Shown piece by piece: positions 50,723 through 61,653 of a DNA stretch of 64,000 nt (the stretch's first letter is position 1; every line of letters begins with the position of its first letter). Location of the stretch: positions 248,001 to 312,000 of the forward strand of contig CAJQUW010003622.1 in the NCBI GenBank assembly GCA_907163375.1, written 5' to 3'. The stretch is from Prostheceraeus crozeri (lineage: Eukaryota > Platyhelminthes > Polycladida > Euryleptidae). Both the position numbers and the translations under genes were made by a program. Under the pieces are notes generated by a model that was not told the DNA's origin, did no database searches, and saw only the letters and a program-made list of their open reading frames with translations.

Positions 50723-51522
50723 ACTTAGATTTGTACCGGGTGTACAACTGGCGGCATTTTTTTCAAAGAAATTTATGACGTTTTCATTTCTAAAATCAAA
50801 ATTAAGTGCCGGTGTTATGATATTCTTCCCCTTAATCTTAATTGCTGGACGGAAAATGCAAATCAGAAAAATACTATTGCCTAAATCGCCCCTCGCAAAA
50901 AGTGAGGCAAATGAATTCTTCTAGAAGCCAAAGTTGAAATCTTCAAATCAATTAAAATCTTGGCAGAGATGTAGAGCAATGGCAAACATAATAAAGTTTC
51001 TTAGAAGCCACGAGTCTCGATATCCCAATCCTGCATCTACAGTTTGAATTTTAGTGGAGATGCAAGGCGAAAACACTTGAGGGAAGAATAAAAAGGTGGT
51101 AATTCAATATCAATGCTACAAGCGTTGTCTGCTTATCCAGGGAGCTACTGTAATTAACTTGAGAAAATCCGCCAGGAAAAAAGTGGTGAGGAAACGCATG
51201 GTTTAATGCTGACAATTATTAAAATAGTAAATGAAATGTAATTGAAGAAAAACGGAGTAACTTGTAAATGTAATCGATTGTATTGATAAAGATGCAGTTA
51301 GCAATTGCAATCAATTACATTACATGAGTAATTGATGTCCTACAGATAGACTACCCACCAAAGAAGATGATGTCATGTGAGTTCGTGACTCTTAAAGTAG
51401 ACAGATCATTGAGGGCCCGGAATCCTACTTGAGGAAACCAAAGAAGCAGTAAATGATAAATAGCTGCTCGAATAAGATACTTCGATTTGGAACGGACATT
51501 GAACAATTAATGGAAGGAGGTC

Positions 51523-51789
51523 TTGGAATGGACTCAGCATCGACTTCTGCTGACTAGTTTCGTTGAAATCATGAACATTGTCGGTGATAATCTTACTCTC
51601 GATCAGTTAGCGACAACAACTTGTGAAGAAAGATCATTTTCTATGTTAAAAAAGCTACTGACTTCTCACGGACGGTTCCTTCCGGAAAATATTCATGATG
51701 ATTTACTTCAAATCATCTCAATAGTAATCTGGAATTTCTTGATAACTAGAAAATCTATCTCCAAGGTCCAGAATGCGTTTTTGCTATGA
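51523..51789 (+). pseudogene. hAT transposase C-terminal (dimerisation) relic
   Basis: The frame reads FVEIMNIVGDNLTLDQLATT then TCEERSFSMLKKLLTSHGRF and LPENIHDDLLQIISI. This matches the layout of the hAT C-terminal region, where a small hydrophobic stretch precedes (T/S)xxERSFSxLKxIKT and a basic helix with the conserved (E/D)R/IL..L. The RNase H-like catalytic core and BED finger are not found upstream, so this is an isolated 3' fragment. It may belong with the repeat sequence at 49.8-51.3 kb. Not a host gene as far as I can see. Confidence 0.65.
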
Positions 51790-54700
51790 AAATCAATCGC
51801 AGTTATAATTGCTTTTCAGTATTTAAGCTTTGTTATTAGGTTTTGCAAAACACTGCCGTTTTTCGGAATTTTCAGAGCCATGAAAATCCATGCTGGCAAT
51901 CACTAATCAGCATGAATAGCATTTACTTCTCTACCGGTATTCAGTGAAGTAATAAATCTTTGATAGGAAACATGCAAGTGCAAAAAGTATATTAAATCTT
52001 CCTCGACCATTTGAAGGCGCTGGACGCCGAAGTCCCGTCTGATTTTCACTTTTCATTTTAAAATTTAAGAAAATGTCGACTTTTGTTAAATTAGTATTCA
52101 ATAGTTCGTAACTTTTGATGACAAAATGATCTCCCGACGACTGGTCAACTATACATTAATTCTCTTATTCTCTTACTCTATGAATACCAGACCGCACAGA
52201 AACAGCGATAGATAGTGAATTGTTAGTGACCAGCAAATTTCAATGTGTGAGTTATACTGTTAGAGATTTGTTAGTGTAACAGTGTCTCTGTGCGGTCGCC
52301 GAAGATTATTACAAGCAATTCAGAGCATTCAACAACAGCAGAAGCAAAAAATTTATTACCGGAAATTTTCAAAATTGAAATTATTCACTTTTCAGTTGTA
52401 GAGAATTATGAGTTTACACTAAAACTTCGGAGGATTTAATAAAGATAAGAAACAATAACCCATTTATGCATGTGCGTGCAAATGACACACACTATACGAA
52501 TTCGTGTAATTTAACAGTTTAGCATATTGAGTGTGTCAAAACTTTAGAAAAAATTGCATGTAAATTTATACAATTGTTGCTATGTGTGAGATACAGTTGC
52601 CATTTATGACCAATAAAATAGATTGAGCAATTTTAAGGTGAAATAGTGATTTTGCTACTTTTAAGTTAATTTGATTCAGGGTGAGTTCAGGACATCAATT
52701 TATTCTTTGAACATACTTCATTAGTCTTTTCGTCCACATACTTTTGTCTGACATTTATATCCGTAATCCATCGGATTAAGATTAGACAAATTGAATGAGA
52801 TTTGAGATTTTCATATGAATTAATTTGCTAAATATCAATGAAAAATTAAATTTAGAATGTCTTGTTAAAGCATTTTTGTCTACCAGGAAACACGGGAATA
52901 AACTAATTTACATGAATAATATCGAAAAATACACACGCCTCACGTCATTCTTATTTTAACAGACATGCTATGTAATCAACTAAATTATATTTACTTTGAA
53001 TTCAATACCTTGAATCGTATGATAATCGCAAGTCTGATACTGATATGCACAACTTTCACTCCAAATTAGAGTAAATTGAAACCCATTAGGTATATTGAAT
53101 AGCTCACGAATATTATGTATTGATTAAAAAATTGAAAGTATATTGGATATTGAGTCATGTTCAAATCAGGATAGTTCTCAAGTATACATGAAAATTTAAA
53201 TATGTCTAGTCCAAAAAATGAAGTTCAGATTGCATTAAGTCATGTTAAAAGCAAAGTTAAGTCATGTTAAAAATTAAGTCATCAAACTATATAGATGTGA
53301 CAAGTGGCATAATCAAATAGAATGCAAAAGCCTTAGTACTAACACGATATGCTCAAATCAAATTTTGAATTGAAGGCTGATGCATGAAAGAGAAATCATG
53401 ATTATATCAATCCAACTTTGTATTAAGATCGCACCTGAGCAACATAATATATTCACGCAAATCATCGATAAAAGAGACTGGAAAAAGTACCTCGTAAAAT
53501 GGAAAAATTAAAAAACAAATCTAAAGCTTCGGTCTCTTTTTGTACATAGCTTGTTGTCAATAATTGACACTCAATAAGTCTTTAGTCAACAGCAACAAGA
53601 TGAATTGGGAGGCTGATACTTTGAACGGCATTAATGTCTTTATCCTTTTTTCGCCGTCTCCAAAGGTTCACCGTGGAGTAAAATCACGCTGCGCGACGAG
53701 CTGAGATGGCTAATGCCTTTATAAATGCATCTTTGTTTTAAAAGATGAGACTGAATGCTGCGCTAAAATTGCCTTATGATACCAGCGGGTTGCTACGATC
53801 TGTTGAGCATGGATCCCTGCTGATATGCTTTGAACACAAAATTAGTCTCATTTACACTTTTAACCTTTGTTTAAATTGTTTACAATAAGATGTTGGCTCG
53901 AAGAGGAACACTCTTATATGAAGAAGATGACATGGAGGTTGGATGAAGTGAAACAAAATACAAATAATCAGTCACAGCGAATTGAACACCTTGATAATAC
54001 CTCTTAATTGTTGATGATTTTTTATTTTAAAGACACATCATTTATCATGTTTTTGCTTCCTGTATACAAAAACTAACTAACTGTGACAACTAACTCTTGG
54101 ATTTCATGACTTTTTAAAAATGGAAAATGTGTGTCTATAATGTATATGCACAAGTAAACCTTGAAATATGCATATTTACACTGAACATCTGCATTGAAAG
54201 CAGAGACAGTAATAGAAAGAAACTACTGCTACTGCTAATCTGTAATTGCTTAAGCTCTGATAATACACATTTCCTGAAATGTAATCAAAAGAAGCTGTGA
54301 AATTATTATGCAGGCTGTGTTCTACAGTGAATGTATAGAGTACAACATGTATCATGTGCATCCTCCTGATGTTAGGACATGAAATCACAAAAATGCATGT
54401 AATGTCAAATCCTACGTATGTTTCAGGCCCTATCTTATACTTCACAAACGTTAACAGTACGAAATAAAGATAATATCTAGCAATTTTCATTGCATCAAAT
54501 ATATTTTGTGAGCGATTTTCTTGGCATTAAATAAGCATTGGATGAAAGAAATACATATAATTTTTTCAAACGTTTTTACTCATGTCTAAAAACGCCAAAC
54601 ATGTCTCAAAGACTTCATTTCTTGCTAAACGAAATGCATATTTGATATTATTATCTGTTTGCTACTACGAAGAATTTAAGAAGCATGGACAAAGGTCGAG

Positions 54701-57090
54701 ACAGAAACACACATTCATATCACAAACGTTTGCTTTGTTTGAGCCATTGCGTCTCATATTTTTTCACAGCATCATGAATGCTTGAATTAGGTATGAATAA
54801 TTAGATCAATCAGAAAGGGTAAAAATCTTTCATTGTAAGACTTCAAGAACAAGATCCGTAGACTGCGCAATACGGGGATTGTCGAATTACAAAAAAACAG
54901 AAAATAGTTGCAGTACGAATATGTGCATTTTAATTTGATGCCATGAAGAATGAACAATTCTATTGTTTAAAGATAGAAATTTCTTTCTGCAACCTACGCG
55001 ATCATTATTGAATTGTATACTTTTTACTGTGCGATATATTGTATAATTCCAATCTCATTTATGTTTGATATAATATGAAGATATTATTTCTGAATTCTGT
55101 TACAGATTCATATTACACATATTTGCCAAAATAATTTCTCAGCAAAAATTTAACACATTTGAATCATCCGTTAATTGACTCCCATGCCATAGACCATACA
55201 GCAATGAACTATACCAATGTACAGCATATGGTTACTCATAGACTGATGTAGCAAGCTCCTTTTCAGAATACACAGAAAGCGACGTTTTTGCTTGAACTAA
55301 GGATGTTTGGAAAACCATACCCGAAAAATGACGCTGAGTTGATTTGATAGCCTTGCCATGTGCAAGAAAGATTGAAGAAAAAATCAAATATAACAGGATT
55401 GCTCTTCATGTGAAGGTGACCCATATCGAAAGCTACGAAAAAGGAGGCCTCACGTTAATGTAATATATTAATAATATTAATATAATATTAATGAGTAGGG
55501 AGCAACATTAGAAGATTTATTGCCATTCATCTTTTACAAGGAAAAGTACTTTAATGTTTAATTTCTTATGTAAGAAATGAAACTTAAACCATTATTGTTA
55601 AAAATGAATCAAGCTCGCTTACAGGTGCAGCAATCGCCGGTTAATATAACACCTTCTGGCCAGGCTAATTCAGCCAAAACTTTGGGCTCGAAAAACTGGT
55701 GCATCTGTTCTTTGCATTAGTTGTATCTCTACAAGCAATCCTTACGTGTTAATGCTGCATCTTGGCATTATGAATCGACGAGAAGTAAGCCTAATATTCG
55801 GAGAATATCACATACAAAGCCATGCACAAAATTTTGTCCCAGTCTGACTTGGTTCCGATAAGCAGCGACTGAAAAGGAACATTGATCACAAATGCACAAT
55901 TCCATGTATCATTTAATTATAACAGTAAAAATTTGACATTGCGCGTCAATGTATCATACGTATACTCGTGTTGCATGACATACTTAAGCTAAATATCATT
56001 TCAGGAATTTAACTTAAGCCAATGTAAGCTAGTATGTTCGTCAATATATTGGGCACAGCGTTAACAAACGAGAAATTTCACACACGAATTCAATAAACCA
56101 CAGATCAAACAGTTTGAAATGCAACAAAACCATTCAATTAAAGTACATCGATACTTCTCTAATTTAAATTCAAGAAGCATAACTTGCACAAGTTTGAATA
56201 AACTCTGACTAAAATGGAGGATTTTGTTTCGAGTAGATAAAATTCTCATCCCATCAGTGTCTCTGACCATTGTTTCCAGACCAAATACTGAGTTGCTGGG
56301 TATTTTCCTGGACCATTTAGTTTCCGATTCTATTGAAAAATATTTTACAAATACAAATATGGTTCCTGCACTAATGATTGCCTAATACTGAAAACACAAC
56401 GCCTGGCATTTGAGACGCTGTGCAAATTTTGACTGAGATTAGTTGATAGATTATGTAAATTATATGGTGTTTGCGTAATTTGGCACATAATGAAGCATAT
56501 GGAAGTGCACTAATCTTTTATGTTCTAGAACAGACAAATTGACAACTATTCTTTTGATGAGTAGATATCTTGTGCTTTATGAGCGACAGCTGATGAAGTG
56601 AGAGGAAATCAAATGAGTGGTCCATCTGTCAGACACGCCTTATTCATGTTAACACAATACTTGATGATTACAGAACCAAGTAAGAACAAGGTTCATGCTA
56701 AATCCTATCATAGTTGAAAATTTTCAATCACAATGACTGAAATGTGAAGAAAAGCTCAGTCACTGTTTGATTAGAGCTCAGTGATATGTAAAGTTCTCTT
56801 CTCTTTTCGTTAGGTTGTAGAGTTCACGAATCTCTAAATTGTAATTCAAATAGTTTGATATTAGCAAACTCACTCCAATCAGTAGGATCTTCTACCAGCA
56901 AAGTTAATCCGCTACTGGAAACATGCAATTTTATGTTAAGATAAGTACTTGTCTTAACATGTGATGAGTAGCGCCTGCGTGAAGCGCCTCAATCTCGGAT
57001 GCGGTATTGAGTGATTGCAGAATGCAGTCCACCCTCCAAGTGCCTGCGTTAAATCAGTACCTTCCTGGCTAATTCACGGTCTCAACAGAT
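51790..57090. other. 5.3-kb stretch without recognised genes
   Basis: AT-rich with short frames only. A small AT repeat (ATTAATATAATATTAATGAG) lies at about 55473-55492. No coding or RNA feature supported. Confidence 0.4.
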
Positions 57091-57230
57091 GGTCCGGTGA
57101 CCTTGTGGCTAGAGGGTATGCTTGCACGTCCTCTAGCTCCAACGTCGCTGGTTCAAACCTGCCCACGACTGATGAGGCCCAACAGGCCGAAACATGTCTC
57201 GTGGAGGTTACATCTGTTGTGATTTGATAA
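57091..57230 (+). mobile_element. SINE-like unit: tRNA-type promoter plus hammerhead
   Basis: Plus-strand GTGGCTAGAGGG (57105-57116) fits a Pol III A box and GGTTCAAACCT (57150-57160) fits a B box, 34 bp apart, as in tRNA-derived SINEs. A hammerhead ribozyme follows directly. A known precedent is the Pol III-type, hammerhead-bearing Sm-alpha repeat of schistosomes. Element boundaries are not sharp; no flanking duplication found. Confidence 0.7.
57163..57204 (+). ncRNA. Hammerhead ribozyme, minimal type I with very short stem III
   Basis: Stem I is CCACGA (57163-57168) with TCGTGG (57199-57204), six perfect pairs. Next is the invariant core CTGATGA (57169-57175). Stem II is GGCC (57176-57179) with GGCC (57185-57188) around a CAACA loop. 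GAAA (57189-57192) follows, then C-A-T-G-T-C ending in the GTC cleavage triplet, so the cut is expected after 57198. Stem III is only A-U and C-G with no real loop. That form is known from Penelope-like elements and retrozymes, where pairs of ribozymes cooperate. All core nucleotides are present; self-cleavage is predicted, not shown. Confidence 0.88.
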
Positions 57231-57424
57231 ATGCAAGTTTATATAGATTAACTGATTTAAATATAAACATGTCTAGTGACTGACCGGATTATTTTTCAAA
57301 AAGCATTTAACCATCGGATGGCAAAAATTCTTTTATAAGCTTACCACTCACGAAAATCAAAGACAAACATTTGGACCCACATAATATGTTATGTAAATGT
57401 CACTGATTTTTATCAGTATTACAA

Positions 57425-58543
57425 AGAGTTGATCATAAAAACGGACCACCTGAATTACGCTGAAATTCAATTGATTCTCATGCCTTTCAATCGCGTGTCG
57501 CACAGCAACGTGCCATGCATCATTTGAGATCTTGCATTCTCAGCTCTAAAATGAGCTATGGTAGACTTGCATCCGTTATCGTATTTGCAGAGCAGTGCTC
57601 AAAATATGAAAATCACTCAATTTACAAATCGCAATCTTTCAATAAGAAGGCATGTAAGTATGATAATGAATCAGGCACGGGGAGGACGAGCATTTTCTGA
57701 GCTCTTTTGATATACTGGTCATTAAAATCGGTGAATTAGGAAAAATTGTGACATCGTGAAGTTATCACAAAATCATAAGTCTTTTGGTTGAAAATAATGT
57801 ATTCTCACTTCTTCATCAACATCAAAAGTGTCCATGTTTGGTATCTTCTTCGCGAGGTAAGGAGTACGAAATTGCAAGTTCTTCTTTTTCAAACTTAACA
57901 TTTCTGTCATGACCGCAAAAGTACAAAATCACCAAGTAAGGTGAACGAAGGTTCAAAACAAAACAATTAGGGAAGGCATGTCTTTGCTATCTCAGTGACT
58001 GCAGATTGCTTACTTTGCATGTTTGTGTGCTTTTCGGTAATGTGAAAAATGTTGAAGAATTTTGAAAAAGAACTATTAAACTTATTTGAATAAAACTTAC
58101 ATATTCACACTATCTACATCGCAAGGATTCAGAAGATAGCAAACATGAACATTTTGATGAAAAAGTAAGAACATATCATTTTCAACCAAAAGACTTATGA
58201 TTTTGTGATAACTTCACGATGTCACAATTTTTTTCCTAATTCACCGATTTTGATGACCAGTATATCAAAAGAGCTCAGAAAATGCTCGTTCTCTCCGTGC
58301 TTGATTCATTATCATACTTACATGCTTTCTTATTGAAAGATTGCGATTTGTAAATTGAGTGATTTTCATATTTTGAACACTGCTCAGCAAATGCAGTAAC
58401 GGATACAAGTTTATCATAGCTTATTTAAAACTGAGAATGCCAGCTCTCGAATGTGGCACGTTGTTATGGGGCACGATTGGAAGGCATGAGAATCGATTGA
58501 ATTTTAGCACAACTTAGGTGATCTGTTTTTTATGATCAACTCT
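57425..58543. repeat. 1.1-kb foldback, ~430-bp arms
   Basis: Left arm 57425-57857 starts AGAGTTGATCATAAAAAC. Right arm about 58116-58543 ends with the complement, GATCAACTCT. Matching inner blocks include GCATTCTCAG, TTTACAAATCGCAATCTTTC, GGGGAGGACGAGCATTTTCTG, TGACATCGTGAAGTTATCAC and ACTTCTTCATCAACATCAAA. The arms differ by scattered changes, so they are not freshly duplicated. The spacer holds weaker inverted similarity. No coding frame. Confidence 0.88.
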
Positions 58544-60239
58544 AACTGAAAAATAGTTTATAAGTATATTTTTAGTCAATAGGATGTTAAACGAAGAAAA
58601 ACAGTGCAGGCTACAATGTGTTCATCCATTCAACATGCACCGGTATATACGATCTTAAGATATTCAACAAAGCTGCTCAATTATTGCATTTGATAAGCTT
58701 TGTCGATTCCTTCCTTGGTTCGATTGTAAAACTGTCAATGGCATTTGCTTATCATGATCGCCTGGATTATGGAGGAACGAGTTGATATAAGATAATATCA
58801 TTTTGGTTTTCATTTTCAACTGAATTGGCAAGGTCCGTCTTCAGTACTGATTATAAGTTGTAATGGCAAGCAGCTGATCTGACCTCCCGATTCCTATGTT
58901 TCTTCTCCGTTGCATTTTCTCTCCGATATTTTCTTAATGGTGTCTATATCAATGTCAACATAGTTCGAGCAAGGTTAGAAGAATTATTCGTTGTCATGTT
59001 TCTTTTACTATGTTCTATAAGTGATTTGATGTTCCAATACAATAAGCTGTTTTTGACACAACAGATTGACGCTTCTCGAAATGCATGAAGGCCTACTCAT
59101 AAAATTTAGGCTAATTATAAATTCACTCAATTCAAAATGCAACCAACTTTGTAGATGGAGTTGCTTATCTCTCAAATGATTGTTCTCACTTTATATCTAG
59201 TCAATTAACAAGCCATCAATGTTGATAATCGAGTCATTAAAACGATTCATGATTCTGAGCAGGTGTTGATTCCACATGGACCCATGAATTACCAATATAT
59301 ACTAACATTCTCTCGACATTTGTTTCTACTTTCCTACTGATTTTTTAACTTTATGACCGAAGCCCGAAAAAAGTCATAAAGTTTCAATTGATTTATACAA
59401 TTATTTACAGAATGGCGCTGATTTATGTCCATCTCTGGGTCCAAAAGTGACCACACTTTCACGGGTTAACCGACGTTGAGAATTCTAGAATTCTACTTTG
59501 ATGACAATAATCATTTTTAAGTATAAACGTAATAGTTGCACCAATATGATTTTGTGATATTATTGATGATATTTATTTGTCATTAGTGTTACATTATGTA
59601 ATTGCCTTTTTTGCTTTAATACTACACCCGAATTTGTTGGCTCGAAACTGAACTATGAGTATTTCCAGTCCAGCTCCATACAAACAATAATGGTAGTCTT
59701 GGCCAAATGAAAACATAGATTTGAAACTTGGACTATTATCAATATCTAAGTAGCCAGTAAAAACGTGCCCACAGAGTTTGCAAACAAAATCAGACATAGA
59801 ATCACAACAACAATTACTTTGCAAGATAACACTGACCTCCTGTATCGTTGGACTGTTAGGATTAATTAAGAAATTTATAATAATTACAGAATCTTAAACA
59901 AATCGGATCATCTAAACCAAACCACTTTTTGGGAGGATAGGAATGTTTGGCTTTACCCGGAATACTCCTGTCATGAAACACTAGCTGATCAATTTGGTGA
60001 GATTTTAAGGGAATTGCTATGCGTGATTCCCTTAAATATTCCTTAAGTATTCCATCGGAAGACTCATCTTTACGATTACAGAAAAATTTTCTATTCACAC
60101 AAGTTGTAAGTACGATAGATAGGTTATTCTATTGATCAAGAAACCTTTCACAGATAAAATGTTAGTGTGCTGTCCTTAATTGGCTTAAGACAATGATGGA
60201 AATCACGCATATTATTATTACTTATAAGTTCTTGAAGCT
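58544..60239. other. Stretch without supported genes
   Basis: Minus-strand frames at 59594-59824 and 59862-60098 are not recognised. They may be trailing parts of the neighbouring retroelement fossil or chance. Confidence 0.35.
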
Positions 60240-60860
60240 TCTTGAGAATGTCCTCTCAATCGACAGATGAAGAAAATTTCTTTCTACCGAATCTTCTTGC
60301 GCCACGGCATGTTTATCGTCTCATGGTAGGAAAAATAAAAAAGGCAAAGGAAGTTGCAGCATCTTGAGAGGTGGAATAACCAACCAGCACTCTGTCATTT
60401 AAGCCCGGAGGATGAAGGGTGTTCAAAGTTCTTATATAGAATTCTTCTTTGTTCTTCAGCTCAAGGGCAATTTCTGATATTGTGAACATCGATGAAGTCT
60501 ATTATTTGAATGCTTACGTCATACCAAGAGTAGTTATCATTTGATGGCTAAAATAATCATTGAGATTACTCTTTTTAATAGATTGCCTCCTATCCCCATT
60601 GAGTCTATATTGTAATGGCTGCTTCGTTTGTCCAACATGCTGAACCTCACAAGATTGGCAAGTGATCAAAATTTTCAAATATATTAAATGTCTAATCTTA
60701 CACGAAAAACTATTAAGATAATTTAAAGCGAACCGTCTGCCGGTACTAAAACTCTTAAAAGTTGCATCAGTATCAAGAGATTTACAATATAGGCAAATTT
60801 TACTGCCACAATCATCAACGTTACTAACACCTGTGGAGAGCCCTATCCACTCCTTCACAT
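60240..60860 (-). mobile_element. Penelope-like element fossil, GIY-YIG endonuclease part
   Basis: The minus strand carries the endonuclease segment typical of Penelope-like retroelements: a Cys-rich CQSCEVQHVGQTKQPLQYRL block, then KNKEEFYIRTLNTLHP and PGLND. The reverse transcriptase part is not recognised upstream. It is a broken, old, partial copy. Family assignment rests on the order and wording of these blocks. Confidence 0.8.
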
Positions 60861-61272
60861 TGACGGCATAAGTTTAACCTGCATAACATCCATAATTGAG
60901 ATGTCAAGGCCCCATGCTGAGCAAGGAAACTTTTCAGAGGTTGGACTTCAGATCTTTGCTATCCGAATAGTGCTTAGACCTAACACAACTAACGATATAA
61001 ACAATAAACTGTTACAAGAATGTTTGGCTTTCACCAGCAGAGGTGCAGTAGCAGAGTCATAAACCATCAGCATCTGTGGACGTATTGCTTAGTTGTGGAA
61101 GCTGGGAAATTCCACAACGAGTCTTACATATTGAACCCAACTTTACTGATCTAACATATGTATATTCAATATGATCTCTGGTTTGCCCTTAAGAGGGCAA
61201 GTGGTTCGTTCACACCTGCAGACATGAATGGTTGCAACGGGTTAAAATTCATCTCTATCCTAGGGCTGCTTC
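60861..61272. other. Stretch between retroelement fossil and tRNA-like array
   Basis: No gene recognised. TTGCCCTTAAGAGGGCAA, around 61184-61202, is a small near-perfect hairpin. Confidence 0.4.
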
Positions 61273-61653
61273 GGAGTCGAACTTGACGGGATCTTTGTGG
61301 GAGGGCCTTATCCACTAGTCCATTTGTTGACTGACTTCGCGCTTCTTAGGTGCGGCTGGACCTTACCCCTATTGGTCCATGTGATCCTCTTCAAATGTCA
61401 AGCACTAAAGCTTTACAGGATCGAAGGCGTGTCGGGCGGACCTTCCCGGGGGTCCGCAGCATTGCGCTATACGGGCTGAACTTTACCACTTAGTGTGCGA
61501 GATCGTGCAGGGCCGCTTAACAGGTGATCCCCTACGTCAAAGCCAATCGTCAGCAGGTACCCGCCTGGTCGCGGTTCGGCCCCTCTACCTGGATACTCAA
61601 ACCCAGCTGGGGTAATGCTGAAGTGTATTCTGACTACACTAAAACTGTGTAAG
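61273..61653 (-). repeat. GC-rich array of tRNA-like A/B-box modules
   Basis: On the minus strand: A box-like TAGTGTAGTCAG (~61640) with B box-like GGGTTTGAGTATCC (61591-61604); CTAAGTGGTAAAG (61481-61493) with CCTTCGATCCTG (61416-61427); CAATAGGGGTAAGG (61361-61374) without a clear B box; and TAGTGGATAAGG (61306-61317) with AAGTTCGACTCC (61273-61284). Spacing within pairs fits Pol III promoters. None folds as an obvious intact tRNA, so a composite SINE or a decayed tRNA-like cluster is likely. The GC content contrasts with the flanks. Confidence 0.6.
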
